A DNA stretch of 43,263 nt from Deltaproteobacteria bacterium (lineage in GTDB: Bacteria; Myxococcota_A; Polyangia; JACPQR01). Below are positions 25,720 to 36,651 of this stretch, in pieces (position 1 is the stretch's first letter; the number at the start of each line of letters is the position of its first letter). Where the stretch lies: assembly GCA_016190375.1 (NCBI GenBank), contig JACPQR010000162.1, positions 1-43,263 of the forward strand. The letters run 5' to 3'. The notes beneath the pieces were generated by a model, which saw nothing but the letters and a program-made list of their open reading frames with translations, was not told the DNA's origin and made no database searches. A program made the position numbers and the translations under genes.

Positions 25720-28598
25720 GGCGCCGAGTCCTCGAAGAAGCGCCCGAAAACCTCGCGCAAGGAGCTCGTGACCTTCCGGTAGTCGCGGACCAAGCGCTCC
25801 GCCGCGGCATCGGCGTCGCTTCGCTCGCGGTACCCTAGCCGGCGCGCCAGGCGCGTGAGGGCGGCAGGGTCGCGGGGAAGCTCGGTGCGGGGCTCGTCAC
25901 GGACGATCCGCAGGCGGTTCTCGAGCCGGCGCAGGAACCGGTAGCCGTCCCCGAGCGTCGCGGCGGTCGAGTCGTCCAGATGCCCGCCACGGCGGAGCAG
26001 ATCGATGGCCTCGAGCGTTCCGTGTACGCGAAGGCCTCGGTCGCGCGCGCCGTGTCGGAGCTGGAGGAGCTGGGTCACGAACTCGACATCGGCGAGACCA
26101 CCACGGCCGACCTTGAGATTGTATCGGCCGCCTCTTTCGGCAGCAAGCTCGGTCTCCATCCTTCGACGCAAGCGTGCCATCTCTGCGGTGTCGGGCCCCA
26201 CGGCCGAATAGGCCGCGGACTCGATTATCCGAGCTGCCCGCTCGCCGACCTCGGGATTGCCGGCCACGAACCGGGCCTTGATGAGCACCTGACGCTCGAA
26301 TGAGGCGGCCGACTCGCGGTGGTATCGCTCGAACCCCTCGAGCGAGCTGACCAGCATCCCCTGGCTTCCGCTCGGGCGCAGGCGAGTATCGAGGTAGTAC
26401 CCCGTGCCCTCGGCCGTGTGGGCCGTCAGAAGCGTGATCACGCGCTGGGCGACGCGCGTGTACGCCTCGGCCGCGCCGCCGTGGTCCGGGCCGGCGTCAT
26501 AGAGGAAGACGACGTCGAGGTCGCCGGCGTAGCCGAGCTCGCGCCCCCCGAGCTTGCCCAGGGCGAAGATGGCCATGCTCTCGAGCGGCAGCGAGCCCAG
26601 TCGCGCGCTCGTGGCCCGCGAGGCGTGGCGGAGCGCCTGCTCTAGCACGGAGTCGGCCAGGGTCGACAGGAGCCACGACACCGCTTCGAGATCGAGCTGC
26701 CCCGCGATGTCGCCGAGGCCGATCCGCAGCGTGATCTCCCGCTTCGCACGCTGCAGTGCCGCCATCAGCGACTCCGTGTCATCCAGGAGCGGCTCCGCCA
26801 CCTCCGCGACCTGGGCGCTCACCTCGGAAGGCGTCGGCGGTCCCGCCCGCATCCCGAGGACGATCGACCCGGCGAGCTCGGGGTGCCCGACCAGCGCGCT
26901 CGACAGGAAGTCGCTCGTGCCGAAGAGCCCGACGAGGAGCCGGGCGAGGGCGGGCTCGTCCGCGAGGAGCTTCATCGTTCCGGCGTGTCCGCCGCCCATC
27001 CGCGAGAAGAAGGAGTCGAGGTGACGGAGCGCCTGGTCCGGGTCGGGCGTCTCGAGGACCTCGAAAAGGAGCCTGTCGCCGAGGCCGGGCAGCCGCTCTC
27101 GGGTCAGCGGTCCGAGGGGGTCGTCCGGGCGCCGCCCCAGGCGCGCCAGGTGGTTCGCGGCGGTCTGGGCGTCCGCGAAGCCAAGGGCCGCGGCGGGACC
27201 TTCGAGCTCTGGCCGGCCCGCCCCCGCCGCGATCGCATCGAGCAGGGCCTCTCGTTCGGGGCTCTCACGATGCCCGTTCCGGATCAGGGCGGCGTAGACC
27301 TCGTCGACGCTCCGGCGCGCTCGTTCGATCGCGGAGCCCAGGGCGTCGGGACCACCGTATCCGAGACGGCGGGCAATCTGGGCGCGCTCGTCCTGGTCGT
27401 CGGGGAAACGCTGCGTCTGCTGGAACGCCAGCATCTGCACGGCGTGCTCGACTCGTCGCAGGAGCTGGTACGCGCCACCGAGCACGGCGTGCTCGTGCTC
27501 GGTCACGAGGCCCGTCCCGAGCAGTCGGTCGAGCGCGTCGAGCGTGCCACGCTCGCGGATCGATGGCGTGATTCCGCCCCAGACGAGCTGCAGAGCCTGG
27601 ACGAAGAGCTCGATCTGGCGGATGCCGCCGTGCCCGAGCTTGAGGTCGCGCTCATCGTCGAAGCCCGCCTCGCGTCGAGCGCGCCGGCGGACCTCGTCGA
27701 TCTCGTGCACCACCTTGGGCTCGACCGCGCGACGGTACACGAAGGGACGCAGCTCCCTGAGCGCCTCCTCTCCGAGATCGAGCGATCCGCCGACAGGCCG
27801 GGCCTTGACGAGCGCGGCCCGCTCCCACGTCCTGCCCCAGGTCTCGTAGTAGCGCTCCGCCGCTGCGAGGGCGTTGCAGATCGGTCCGCGCGATCCCTCG
27901 GGACGAAGCCGCAGGTCGACGCGAAAGGCGAAGCCGTGGTCCGTCACCTCGCCGATCATGGCGGTGACCACGGACGAGAGCTTCACGAAGTACTCGTGCA
28001 GGCTGTGCTCGCCCGCCTCGCCGTCGTCAGTCTCGTACAGGTAGAGAAGGTCGATGTCCGAGCCGTAGTTCAGCTCCTCTCCGCCGAGCTTCCCCATCCC
28101 CAGGACCACGAACCGGCAGACGTCGCCCGAGCTCGTTCGCGCTTCTCCCATCCGTTCGTCCAGGGTGAGGCGCCCCGCCCGGACTGCGGCGTCGCACAGC
28201 GCGGCGGCCAGCGCCGACAGCTCCTGCATGACTACGTCGGGCGGGGCGCGGCCCGAAGCCTCGCGCACCGCGAGACGGAACATCTCGCGGTGGCGGAGCC
28301 GTCGGATCGACGACCTCAGCTCCGGTGAGTCCGGCGCCAGCGGGAGCTCGCTCTCGTAGGAGGACGGCGAGCTGAGTGCGCGATCGAGCGTCCCCGCGCG
28401 AAGCACGGCCGGCGCGATCGCCGGATCCTGGATGGCGAGCGTGGCCGCGTATGGCGCGAGGACCGCAGCCTCGGCCACGAGCTCGGCGATCGCCCGATCC
28501 CTGGCGCCGCCGGCCTCGGCGAAGCGACGCAACGCCTCGCGTGCTCGATCGGGATCGATCGTGCGGGCAGCGACGTCTTCGAGGAGGCGGGACCACAT
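25716..28598 (-). CDS. glnE: Bifunctional glutamine synthetase adenylyltransferase/adenylyl-removing enzyme
   Basis: 960 residues from ATG 28598, in the family's size range. It controls glutamine synthetase by adding and removing AMP in response to PII. Two nucleotidyltransferase domains each have the G-K-L-G-G motif: GMGKLGGEELNYGSDIDL in the N-terminal (deadenylylase) half and ALGKLGGRELGYAGDLDV in the C-terminal (adenylylase) half; helical regulatory segments separate them. Both Asp pairs are present, so both activities are expected. No glnA or glnB is in the window. It lies 16 bp after a winged-helix-like gene and overlaps the DUF4388 regulator, so expression may depend on the upstream module's promoter. 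Confidence 0.96.
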   Translation of the reverse strand: MWSRLLEDVAARTIDPDRAREALRRFAEAGGARDRAIAELVAEAAVLAPYAATLAIQDPAIAPAVLRAGTLDRALSSPSSYESELPLAPDSPELRSSIRRLRHREMFRLAVREASGRAPPDVVMQELSALAAALCDAAVRAGRLTLDERMGEARTSSGDVCRFVVLGMGKLGGEELNYGSDIDLLYLYETDDGEAGEHSLHEYFVKLSSVVTAMIGEVTDHGFAFRVDLRLRPEGSRGPICNALAAAERYYETWGRTWERAALVKARPVGGSLDLGEEALRELRPFVYRRAVEPKVVHEIDEVRRRARREAGFDDERDLKLGHGGIRQIELFVQALQLVWGGITPSIRERGTLDALDRLLGTGLVTEHEHAVLGGAYQLLRRVEHAVQMLAFQQTQRFPDDQDERAQIARRLGYGGPDALGSAIERARRSVDEVYAALIRNGHRESPEREALLDAIAAGAGRPELEGPAAALGFADAQTAANHLARLGRRPDDPLGPLTRERLPGLGDRLLFEVLETPDPDQALRHLDSFFSRMGGGHAGTMKLLADEPALARLLVGLFGTSDFLSSALVGHPELAGSIVLGMRAGPPTPSEVSAQVAEVAEPLLDDTESLMAALQRAKREITLRIGLGDIAGQLDLEAVSWLLSTLADSVLEQALRHASRATSARLGSLPLESMAIFALGKLGGRELGYAGDLDVVFLYDAGPDHGGAAEAYTRVAQRVITLLTAHTAEGTGYYLDTRLRPSGSQGMLVSSLEGFERYHRESAASFERQVLIKARFVAGNPEVGERAARIIESAAYSAVGPDTAEMARLRRRMETELAAERGGRYNLKVGRGGLADVEFVTQLLQLRHGARDRGLRVHGTLEAIDLLRRGGHLDDSTAATLGDGYRFLRRLENRLRIVRDEPRTELPRDPAALTRLARRLGYRERSDADAAAERLVRDYRKVTSSLREVFGRFFEDSAP

Positions 28599-28614
28599 CG
28601 GGGAAGCGGAGAGA

Positions 28615-29349
28615 TTAAAGCACCCTCTTCCGGGCGTTTCGAGGCGAACGCCGGTGCCAGCGGGTGCCCCGGCCCCGACCGACCGGCTCGAGGCCGAGGC
28701 GCCTGAGATCGGCGAGCGCCTGCTGGCGACTGATCGAATGGTCCACCGCCGAGAGGTAATCGCCGAGCGATACCTCGTCACGCCTGGAGATGAGGGCGGC
28801 GAGGATGTCTCGCCGCGTGCGCGCGTCGTAGCGGCCCAGGACGCTGCGAGTCGCCGTGTCCGCAGTGGGCCGCTCGGTCCCGAGGAAACCCCAGCGCGCG
28901 TACTGTTGGAGGTTGCGACCGAATCGCCGTTCGGCCATGCGGGTCCCGGGCTTCTCGGTGTCCACGAAGAACCGCTCGGCCGGCTGGACCCGGGGCCAGC
29001 CGGCGGACACGTAATCGATGAACCGGCGAAGCTCCGGGTCGAGCGACGCGATACGCGCGAACGACAGGACCACGAGCAGCGCCTGCGGCCAGCGCATCGC
29101 AGTCATCTGGCGCCTCAGCTCCAGCGGATTCAGATCGCCCCAGCGCTCGAGGATGAGCTGCAGCAGGATGCCGAGCAGCCGCGGATCGTAGCGGAGCATC
29201 TCGCCTGCCAGCGCGAGGAGGGACTCGAGCCCGACCGGACGGTACGCCCAGGGGCGGCGGCGGCCGATGGAGCGGGCGCCGGCCAGCGCCAGCTCGTGAT
29301 AGAGGCGCTCGAGCTCCGCCTCCGTCGGCGGATGGCGGAGGAGGCTCAA
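28615..29349 (-). CDS. Winged-helix-like partner of the nucleotidyltransferase, candidate TA component
   Basis: 244 residues from a TTG at 29349 that overlaps the upstream stop as TTGA. The family is not recognised. The N-terminal two thirds are helical (EAELERLYHELALAG, LILERWGDLNPLELRRQM). The last 65 residues look like a winged helix (DARTRRDILAALI, VSLGDYLSAVDHSISRQQALADL, then a basic wing GRGRGTRWHRR). Tight coupling to a DUF6036-type nucleotidyltransferase suggests a two-gene module of the toxin-antitoxin or abortive type, with this as the DNA-binding or antidote partner. That is inference. glnE follows after 16 bp. Confidence 0.75.
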   Translation of the reverse strand: MSLLRHPPTEAELERLYHELALAGARSIGRRRPWAYRPVGLESLLALAGEMLRYDPRLLGILLQLILERWGDLNPLELRRQMTAMRWPQALLVVLSFARIASLDPELRRFIDYVSAGWPRVQPAERFFVDTEKPGTRMAERRFGRNLQQYARWGFLGTERPTADTATRSVLGRYDARTRRDILAALISRRDEVSLGDYLSAVDHSISRQQALADLRRLGLEPVGRGRGTRWHRRSPRNARKRVL

Positions 29350-29891
29350 ACGCCAGCCTCGTCGCGAAGGTCGTCGAAGTAGTCGGCCGCGGCATCGGCA
29401 CCGGGGATGCGCTTTTCGACCAGATCCGCGAGCCTGCGCTCGACGATCGCGAGATCTCGTGCCCGCCGGAGGAGCTTGCGGGCGTGAGGCAGGTCCTTGT
29501 CGCGCCCCGCGAAGCACTTCATCACGAGGAGGTCCTCGGCCCCGAGGGCGTCTACCCGCAGCATGCGACCCACGAAGACGTTCACCAGCCTGCTCGCGTA
29601 GTCCTGCGCGAGGACGTGCGTGAAGGTCTGGAAGTGCGCGTTCAGCCAGTCAGGCCGGATCCCGAGCTCGTTCGCGACCTCTCGAGCCTCCCGGTCGACC
29701 TCGGCGAGCGACAGCCCCCCGCGGGCCGGATACGCATCGACGTCCTGGGTGTCGAGCGTATGGCCGTAGGCGAGGACCATCGCAGCTCCACCACCCACCA
29801 CGAGCCGCATCGGCGAGTCGAGCCGGTGATCGAGCGCGGCGAATGCCTTGCGCATCATGGCTGCATCGAGTGGACGAGGACCGGCTGACAT
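29346..29891 (-). CDS. DUF6036-type nucleotidyltransferase, candidate toxin
   Basis: 181 residues. MNT/AbiEii-like fold: RLVVGGGAAMVLAYGH (30-44), then TQDVDAYP with Asp 50 and Asp 52 as the metal-binding pair, WLNAHFQTFTHVL, and LGAEDLLVMKCFAGRDKDL. This matches the DUF6036 family as I know it; relatives of this fold transfer nucleotides onto tRNA or proteins in toxin-antitoxin systems. ATG 29891 has no ribosome site and sits at the predicted transcription start, so the message may be leaderless. Internal Met 12/13 are alternatives. The region just upstream is unusually AT-rich for this DNA. First gene of a run leading through glnE. Confidence 0.85.
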   Translation of the reverse strand: MSAGPRPLDAAMMRKAFAALDHRLDSPMRLVVGGGAAMVLAYGHTLDTQDVDAYPARGGLSLAEVDREAREVANELGIRPDWLNAHFQTFTHVLAQDYASRLVNVFVGRMLRVDALGAEDLLVMKCFAGRDKDLPHARKLLRRARDLAIVERRLADLVEKRIPGADAAADYFDDLRDEAGV

Positions 29892-29898
29892 ATGTAAA

Positions 29899-29928
29899 TT
29901 AATAGACCACTTGTCTTATGATTGTCAA
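29899..29928 (-). promoter_or_regulatory. Near-consensus sigma70 promoter, probably leaderless
   Basis: On the minus strand TTGACA (29928-29923) is followed after 18 bp by TATTAA (29904-29899). The expected start is about 29892, next to the ATG at 29891. This is the best sigma70 match seen in the window, in a local AT-rich patch. Confidence 0.65.
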
Positions 29929-29932
29929 TCAT
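29918..29932. promoter_or_regulatory. 15 bp palindrome over the -35 box, candidate operator
   Basis: ATGATTG-T-CAATCAT is a perfect inverted repeat with a one-base centre. It covers the TTGACA box of the nucleotidyltransferase promoter, the usual place for an autorepressor site in toxin-antitoxin operons. Confidence 0.55.
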
Positions 29933-29976
29933 GGGCAGGGCCGCGACGCTCACGCCCCCCGGCGCGCCGCGCGAGT

Positions 29977-30060
29977 GTGAACGTGGACGTAGACGTGGTC
30001 GTGGACGTGGACGATCCGGATTCCGGCTCGACCACGACCACGACCACGACCACGACAACG
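29977..30060. repeat. GAC-phased hexamer tract with inverted halves
   Basis: The left half repeats GTGGAC/GTGGTC units and the right half GACCAC units, around a centre holding the palindrome CCGGATTCCGG (30016-30026). The halves can pair imperfectly. It lies in the 395-bp gene-free stretch 29892-30286, which also has the promoter, the stem-loop at 30173 and the 65 bp repeat; the rest (30061-30172) shows nothing recognisable. Confidence 0.75.
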
Positions 30061-30172
30061 CCTACGAACCGACCGAACCCACGCGCGAGCTGCGTGTCGA
30101 CAGGGGCCGTAGCCCGTGCCGTCGCGAGGCGGTGCTGCGCGGCGCCGCCAGCGAGAAGCGCCGGTTCCCCTT

Positions 30173-30200
30173 TGAGGGGCTCACGCGGCGAAACCCCTCA
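30173..30200. other. Stem-loop downstream of the propeller lipoprotein operon
   Basis: A perfect 7-bp stem (TGAGGGG with CCCCTCA, 14-base loop) lies about 87 bp after the operon's last stop. No T tract follows, so it is only a possible terminator or 3'-end stabiliser. Confidence 0.35.
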
Positions 30201-30222
30201 GCTCTGCCGGGGGATCCGTCAG

Positions 30223-30287
30223 AGATCGCGCGGTTATGCCTGGAAGGGCAGTTGTTTCGCTGGCTTGCGAGCCGGGTGCGTGTCCCC
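30223..30287. repeat. 65 bp dispersed repeat, copy B
   Basis: Same start (AGATCGCGCGGTT) and end (GGGTGCGTGTCCCC) as 5729-5793, with 16 mismatches in between. Its last base is part of the stop codon of the minus-strand gene ending at 30287, so it marks the 3' end of the four-gene operon. Confidence 0.75.
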
Positions 30288-32377
30288 TAGTCTCCGGCGC
30301 ACTCCCAGGAGAGGGCGTAGGCGTGGACTATGGGGCTGACCTGGCGGTCCTGGGAGATGAGCACGATCGTCAGCTCGAGGAGGTTTTCGGGCTCGACGCC
30401 GGCGGCGGCGAAGGCGGCGCCGACGTCGACCGGGCCGGCGTCGTCGGGGACCTCGGCGAGGACGACGACCGGAGCGAGATCGAGCTCCTCAGCGGTCGCG
30501 GCGGTCTGCACCTCGAAGCGGATCGAGGTGCCGTCGGGTGTCTCTGCGTCCCAGCTCAGAAGGCCCCAGTCGGGAAGGCCGATGTAGCAGTCGCCCTCGT
30601 AGAGCTGCTCGTAGGTGCCTCGCGGCGCGGTGAAGTTGCGGCGCTGGAAGCCGGTGAAGTCGCTGTAGGTATACGGGCCGGAGCCCACGGGAAAGCTGTC
30701 ATCGGTGCCGGCGACCGGGTCGTAGCGGGTAGCGGTGTTCGAGTCCTGGTTCGCGGTCCAGATGCGGCCGAAGTCGTCGACGCCGGAGCCGACGGGGATC
30801 GCGCCCGCGATGTCCGCGTCGTGGAGGATCGTCCCGTCGTCCGCGTCGAACCCGAAGATGAAGCCGTTCGACCAGTTGTAGTGCGCGGCCATCCAGACCT
30901 CTCCGTTGCCGTCCACGGAGATCCCGCGCCCGCCCACGGCTCCGCGGCCGAGGGGCATCGCGACGGTGAGCCAGCTTCCGTCGGCCGGGTCGTAGCGGAA
31001 GGCCGCGGCGCAGGGCCAGCCGCCCAGCCAGACGCGTCCGAGCCCGTCCACCGCGATGCCGTACTGGCCCTGGCAGCCGCCCACCCCGCCGTGGGCGATC
31101 ATCGCCGACGCGGTGTCGGTCGCGGGGTCGTAGCTGGCGATGCCGTTACCTCCGCAGCAGTGGTCGGGCATCCAGATCCTTCCATCGCCCGCGATGGCGA
31201 GCCCGTAAGGGCGTGCGGCTACATCGACCGTTTGCAGGGCGGCCCCCGTGTCCGGATCGAGCCGGACGAGCTGGCGGCTGGTCCACAGCCCGACCCAGGG
31301 ATAACCCTCGGGGTGGTCCAGATCGCCTGCGTCGACCGCGACTGCCCGCGGGATGGCATTGTTCGGTCCGACGGCCACCGTCCAGAGCATGCACTCGTCG
31401 ATCGAGGGCAGGCCGTTCGCCTGGTAGTCCATCACGACCGAGTCCCGCGAGGTGTCGATCGTGCCGCTCAGGTCGCGGTCGACGCAGTCTGCCTCGTCGG
31501 CCGCGATCTTCGACACTGTTCCCTGGATGCCGAACGCGCGCGCGGCCAGATACGCGTTGCCCTCGCCGTCGACCGCCGTCCGGCTCGGCGAGCTCCACGC
31601 CCCCTGTCCACCGAAGCCGGCACGAAAGCGGCCGACCTCTGCGCCGGTCTCGATGTCGAGCTTCGAGACCGTTCCTTCGCCGGCGTTCGCGATCCACGCG
31701 TATCCCGCCTCACGGGTCTCGGTCGTGAGGATGAGCCCGCCAGCGTCCTCGTCGTCGACGACGCCGTCCATGCCCTCCGGATCGAAGCCGCCGTGCTCCT
31801 GGTCGTCGGCGCGGCACGCGGGGTTGCAGTCGCCGCACTCCGACAGGACCCCGTCGTCCGCGGCGCCGTCGCAGTCGTCATCGGCGCCGTCGCAGGCCTC
31901 CTCGCGCGGCAGGACCTGTCCCTCGCAGGGACCCCACTCGCCCTCTTCGCAGCTCCGAGCGCCCGCCGTGCAGATGCCGGTGCCGACGAGATCCGGATCG
32001 CCCTCGTAGCAGGTCGGCACCTCGTCGCCCGCGTCGCAGGGGCAGCCCTGCGCCGTCGGATCGGGCTCGCACTCCACGTCGCAGCCCGCGTGGCGCAGAG
32101 GATCGGCGTCGTCGCAGTCGGTCCCCGCGTCGCAGCCGTCGCCGAAGGTGTCGCCGTCGGCATCGGTGCAGGAATCGGCGTCGGCGTCCGTGTCGGAGTC
32201 CGTGTCCGTGTCGGAGTCGGTGTCCGAATCCGTGTCCGAGTCGGTGTCCGAGTCGGCGTCGGAGTCCGAGTCGCCGTCTGCGTCGCCGTCCGGCTTGCCT
32301 CCTCCGCCGCAGCTACAACCTGCCGCAGTCCACGCGAAGAACACGAGCGCGCAGGTCAACCCGAGAAACTTCGACAT
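30287..32377 (-). CDS. Propeller lipoprotein, paralog 4 of the tandem operon
   Basis: 696 residues. Lipobox AAGCSC (Cys 21). An Asp-X linker of about 40 residues (DS, DT and DA pairs) is followed by a MopE-like metal-binding motif (DADGDTFGDGCDAGTDCDD) and CDGADDDCDG. A large domain with Vgb/NHL-type propeller repeats follows (AWIANAGEGTVSKL, RTAVDGEGNAYLA, YGLAIAGDGRIWMP, GRGISVDGNGEVWMA). An EF-hand-like loop (DRDLSGTIDTS) between Cys residues interrupts the blades. C-terminal beta domain: YTYSDFTGFQRRNF through LAEVPDDAGPVDVG to WEC. Starts four bases after paralog 3; last gene of the operon. Probably on the cell surface. Function unknown. Confidence 0.92.
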   Translation of the reverse strand: MSKFLGLTCALVFFAWTAAGCSCGGGGKPDGDADGDSDSDADSDTDSDTDSDTDSDTDTDSDTDADADSCTDADGDTFGDGCDAGTDCDDADPLRHAGCDVECEPDPTAQGCPCDAGDEVPTCYEGDPDLVGTGICTAGARSCEEGEWGPCEGQVLPREEACDGADDDCDGAADDGVLSECGDCNPACRADDQEHGGFDPEGMDGVVDDEDAGGLILTTETREAGYAWIANAGEGTVSKLDIETGAEVGRFRAGFGGQGAWSSPSRTAVDGEGNAYLAARAFGIQGTVSKIAADEADCVDRDLSGTIDTSRDSVVMDYQANGLPSIDECMLWTVAVGPNNAIPRAVAVDAGDLDHPEGYPWVGLWTSRQLVRLDPDTGAALQTVDVAARPYGLAIAGDGRIWMPDHCCGGNGIASYDPATDTASAMIAHGGVGGCQGQYGIAVDGLGRVWLGGWPCAAAFRYDPADGSWLTVAMPLGRGAVGGRGISVDGNGEVWMAAHYNWSNGFIFGFDADDGTILHDADIAGAIPVGSGVDDFGRIWTANQDSNTATRYDPVAGTDDSFPVGSGPYTYSDFTGFQRRNFTAPRGTYEQLYEGDCYIGLPDWGLLSWDAETPDGTSIRFEVQTAATAEELDLAPVVVLAEVPDDAGPVDVGAAFAAAGVEPENLLELTIVLISQDRQVSPIVHAYALSWECAGD
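32171..32290 (-). repeat. Hexamer array coding the Asp-Ser/Asp-Thr linker (paralog 4)
   Basis: In-frame units GACTCG/GACTCC, GACACG/GACACC and GACGCC code D-S, D-T and D-A pairs just after the lipobox region. Confidence 0.85.
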
Positions 32378-32381
32378 TGGA

Positions 32382-34502
32382 CTAGTCTCCCTCGCACTCC
32401 CAGGTGAGCCGGTAGCTGTGAACCACCGGGCTGACCTGGCGATCCTCGGAGATGAGCACGATGGTCAGCTCCAGGTAGAACTGGGGTTCGATCCCCAAGG
32501 CGACCATGGCGGCGCCCACGTCGACGGGAGGGGCGTCGTCCGGGACCTCGGCGAGGACGATCACTGGAGCGGCCTCGAGGTCCTCGAGGGTCCCGGCGGT
32601 CTGCGCCTCGAAGCGGACTTCCGTCCCGTCCGGTGCTTCGGCGTCCCAGGTCAGCTCGCCCCAGTCCGGGACGCCGATGTAGCAGTCGCTCTCGTAGACC
32701 TGCGCGTAGGTGCCGCGAGGCGCGGTGAAGTTGCGGCGCTGGAACCCGGTGAAGTCGCTGTAGGTGTACGGGCCGAGGCCCACCGCGAAGGTGTCCTCCG
32801 TGAGCGTCGCCGGATCGTAGCGGGTGGCCGTCGAGGAGCTCTGGTTCGCCGTCCAGATCCGGCCGAAGTCGTCGACGCCGGCGCCGACCGGGATCACACC
32901 CGCGATGTCGACCGTGTGGAGCATCGTTCCGTCATCGGCGTCGAAGCCGAAGATGAACCCGTCGGACCAGTTCAGATGCCCGACCATCCAGACCTCGCCG
33001 TTCCCGTCGACGGCGATGCCACGGCCGACGATGTCGTCGCGGCCGAGGTTCACGGTGAACCAGCTCCCGTCCGCCGGGTCGTACCGGAACGCCCTGCTGC
33101 AGGTCCAGCTTCCGAGCCACACCCGCGCCAACCCGTCCACCGCGATCCCGTATTGCCCGGTGCAGCCGTCGCCGCCGTGCGGGATGATGCCCGACAGCGA
33201 CAAGGTGGCGGGGTCGTAGCTCTCGATGCCCCCACCCGGCGAGCAGCAGCTATTGGGCATCCAGATCCTTCCGTCGCCCGAGATCGCGAGGCCGTAGGGC
33301 GTTCCGTTCACGCCGACGGTCTGGAGCGTGGCCCCGGTGTCGGGGTCGAGCTGCACGATCTGGCGCGCCTCGAAGAGGCCGACCCAGGGGTAGCCCTCGG
33401 GGTGGTCGTCGTCGCCGGCGTCCACCGCGAGGGCGCGCGGCACGCCGTTGTTCGGCCCGACCCCGACCGTCCACAGGACGCACTCGTCGCTCGAGGGCAG
33501 GCCGTTGCCCTGGTAGGCCATCGGCACCGAGCCCCTCGACGTGTCGATCGCGCCGCTCAGGTCGCGGTCGACGCAGTCCGCCTCGTCGGCGGCCATCTTG
33601 GACGCCGTCCCCTGGATGCCGAACGCGCGCGCCGCCACGTAGGCGTTGCCGGCGCCGTCGACCGCGGTCCGGCTGGGCGAGCCTCCCTCGGCGCCCCAGG
33701 CATCGATGGCCCCGCCGACGCCCGTGCGGAAGCGGCCGACCTCCGCGCCCGTCTCGATCTCGAGCTTCGAGACCGTGCCTTCGGCCGAGTTCGCGATCCA
33801 GGCGTAGCCCGCCTCGCGGGTCTCGGTGGTCAGGATGAGGCCCTCCGAGCCGTCGTCGTCGACGACGCCATCCATGCCCTCCGCGTCGAACTCGCCGTGA
33901 CGCTGCTCGTCGGCGCGGCAGGCGGGGTTGCAGTCTCCGCACTGCGACAGGACGCCGTCGTCCACCGTGCCGTCGCAGTCGTCGTCGGCGCCGTCGCAGG
34001 CCTCGTCGCCGGGGAGCACCTGCCCGTCGCACGCCCCCCACTCGCCGTGGTCGCACGCCCGCGCGCCCTCGGCGCAGACGCCGGTCCCGACGAGCCCGGG
34101 ATCGCCGTCGTAGCAGGCGGGCGGCTCGGCGTCGTCGGCGCAGGGGCACCCCTCTGCGGTCGGATCGCCCTGGCAGTCCAGCTCGCAGCCCGCGTGGCGG
34201 CGCGGATCCGCGTCGTCACAGTCGGTCCCGGCCTCGCAGCCGTCGCCGTAGGTGTCGCCGTCCCCGTCCGTGCAGGTTCCAGCGTCGACGTCGCCGTCGG
34301 CGTCGGCGTCAGAGTCCGTGTCCGAGTCGGCGTCCGAGTCCGAGTCGGCGTCCGAGTCCGAGTCCGAATCCGAGTCCGAGTCCGAGTCCGAGTCGGCGTC
34401 GGCGTCGCCGTCCGGCTCGCTCCTTCCGCCGCCGCAGCTACAACCGGCGCAGAGCCAAGCGCAGAACGAGAAGAGGACGAACCACAGACGAGCAGATCGC
34501 AT
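32382..34502 (-). CDS. Propeller lipoprotein, paralog 3 of the tandem operon
   Basis: 706 residues, the closest relative of paralog 4. Lipobox CAGCSC (Cys 20), linker with a long uninterrupted run of D-S pairs, MopE-like DGDGDTYGDGCEAGTDCDD, CDGADDDCDG, then the same propeller, EF-hand-like loop (DRDLSGAIDTS) and C-terminal domain ending WECEGD. Most of the C-terminal segment is identical to its neighbours (YTYSDFTGFQRRNFTAPRGT). Starts one base after paralog 2 ends. Recent duplication with drift mainly in linker and blade loops is likely. Partner, ligand and role are unknown. Confidence 0.92.
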   Translation of the reverse strand: MRSARLWFVLFSFCAWLCAGCSCGGGRSEPDGDADADSDSDSDSDSDSDSDADSDSDADSDTDSDADADGDVDAGTCTDGDGDTYGDGCEAGTDCDDADPRRHAGCELDCQGDPTAEGCPCADDAEPPACYDGDPGLVGTGVCAEGARACDHGEWGACDGQVLPGDEACDGADDDCDGTVDDGVLSQCGDCNPACRADEQRHGEFDAEGMDGVVDDDGSEGLILTTETREAGYAWIANSAEGTVSKLEIETGAEVGRFRTGVGGAIDAWGAEGGSPSRTAVDGAGNAYVAARAFGIQGTASKMAADEADCVDRDLSGAIDTSRGSVPMAYQGNGLPSSDECVLWTVGVGPNNGVPRALAVDAGDDDHPEGYPWVGLFEARQIVQLDPDTGATLQTVGVNGTPYGLAISGDGRIWMPNSCCSPGGGIESYDPATLSLSGIIPHGGDGCTGQYGIAVDGLARVWLGSWTCSRAFRYDPADGSWFTVNLGRDDIVGRGIAVDGNGEVWMVGHLNWSDGFIFGFDADDGTMLHTVDIAGVIPVGAGVDDFGRIWTANQSSSTATRYDPATLTEDTFAVGLGPYTYSDFTGFQRRNFTAPRGTYAQVYESDCYIGVPDWGELTWDAEAPDGTEVRFEAQTAGTLEDLEAAPVIVLAEVPDDAPPVDVGAAMVALGIEPQFYLELTIVLISEDRQVSPVVHSYRLTWECEGD
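34284..34412 (-). repeat. Hexamer array coding the Asp-Ser linker (paralog 3)
   Basis: Mostly GACTCG/GACTCC units in frame, giving about ten D-S pairs, with D-A and D-T at the ends. Confidence 0.85.
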
Positions 34503-34503
34503 G

Positions 34504-36647
<2,144 letters not shown>

Positions 36648-36651
<4 letters not shown>

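Noticed and set aside
29848..30339. Frame reading V-D repeats then a poly-Thr run
   Set aside because: Starts inside the nucleotidyltransferase gene on the wrong strand, no ribosome site, and is only the translation of the hexamer tract.
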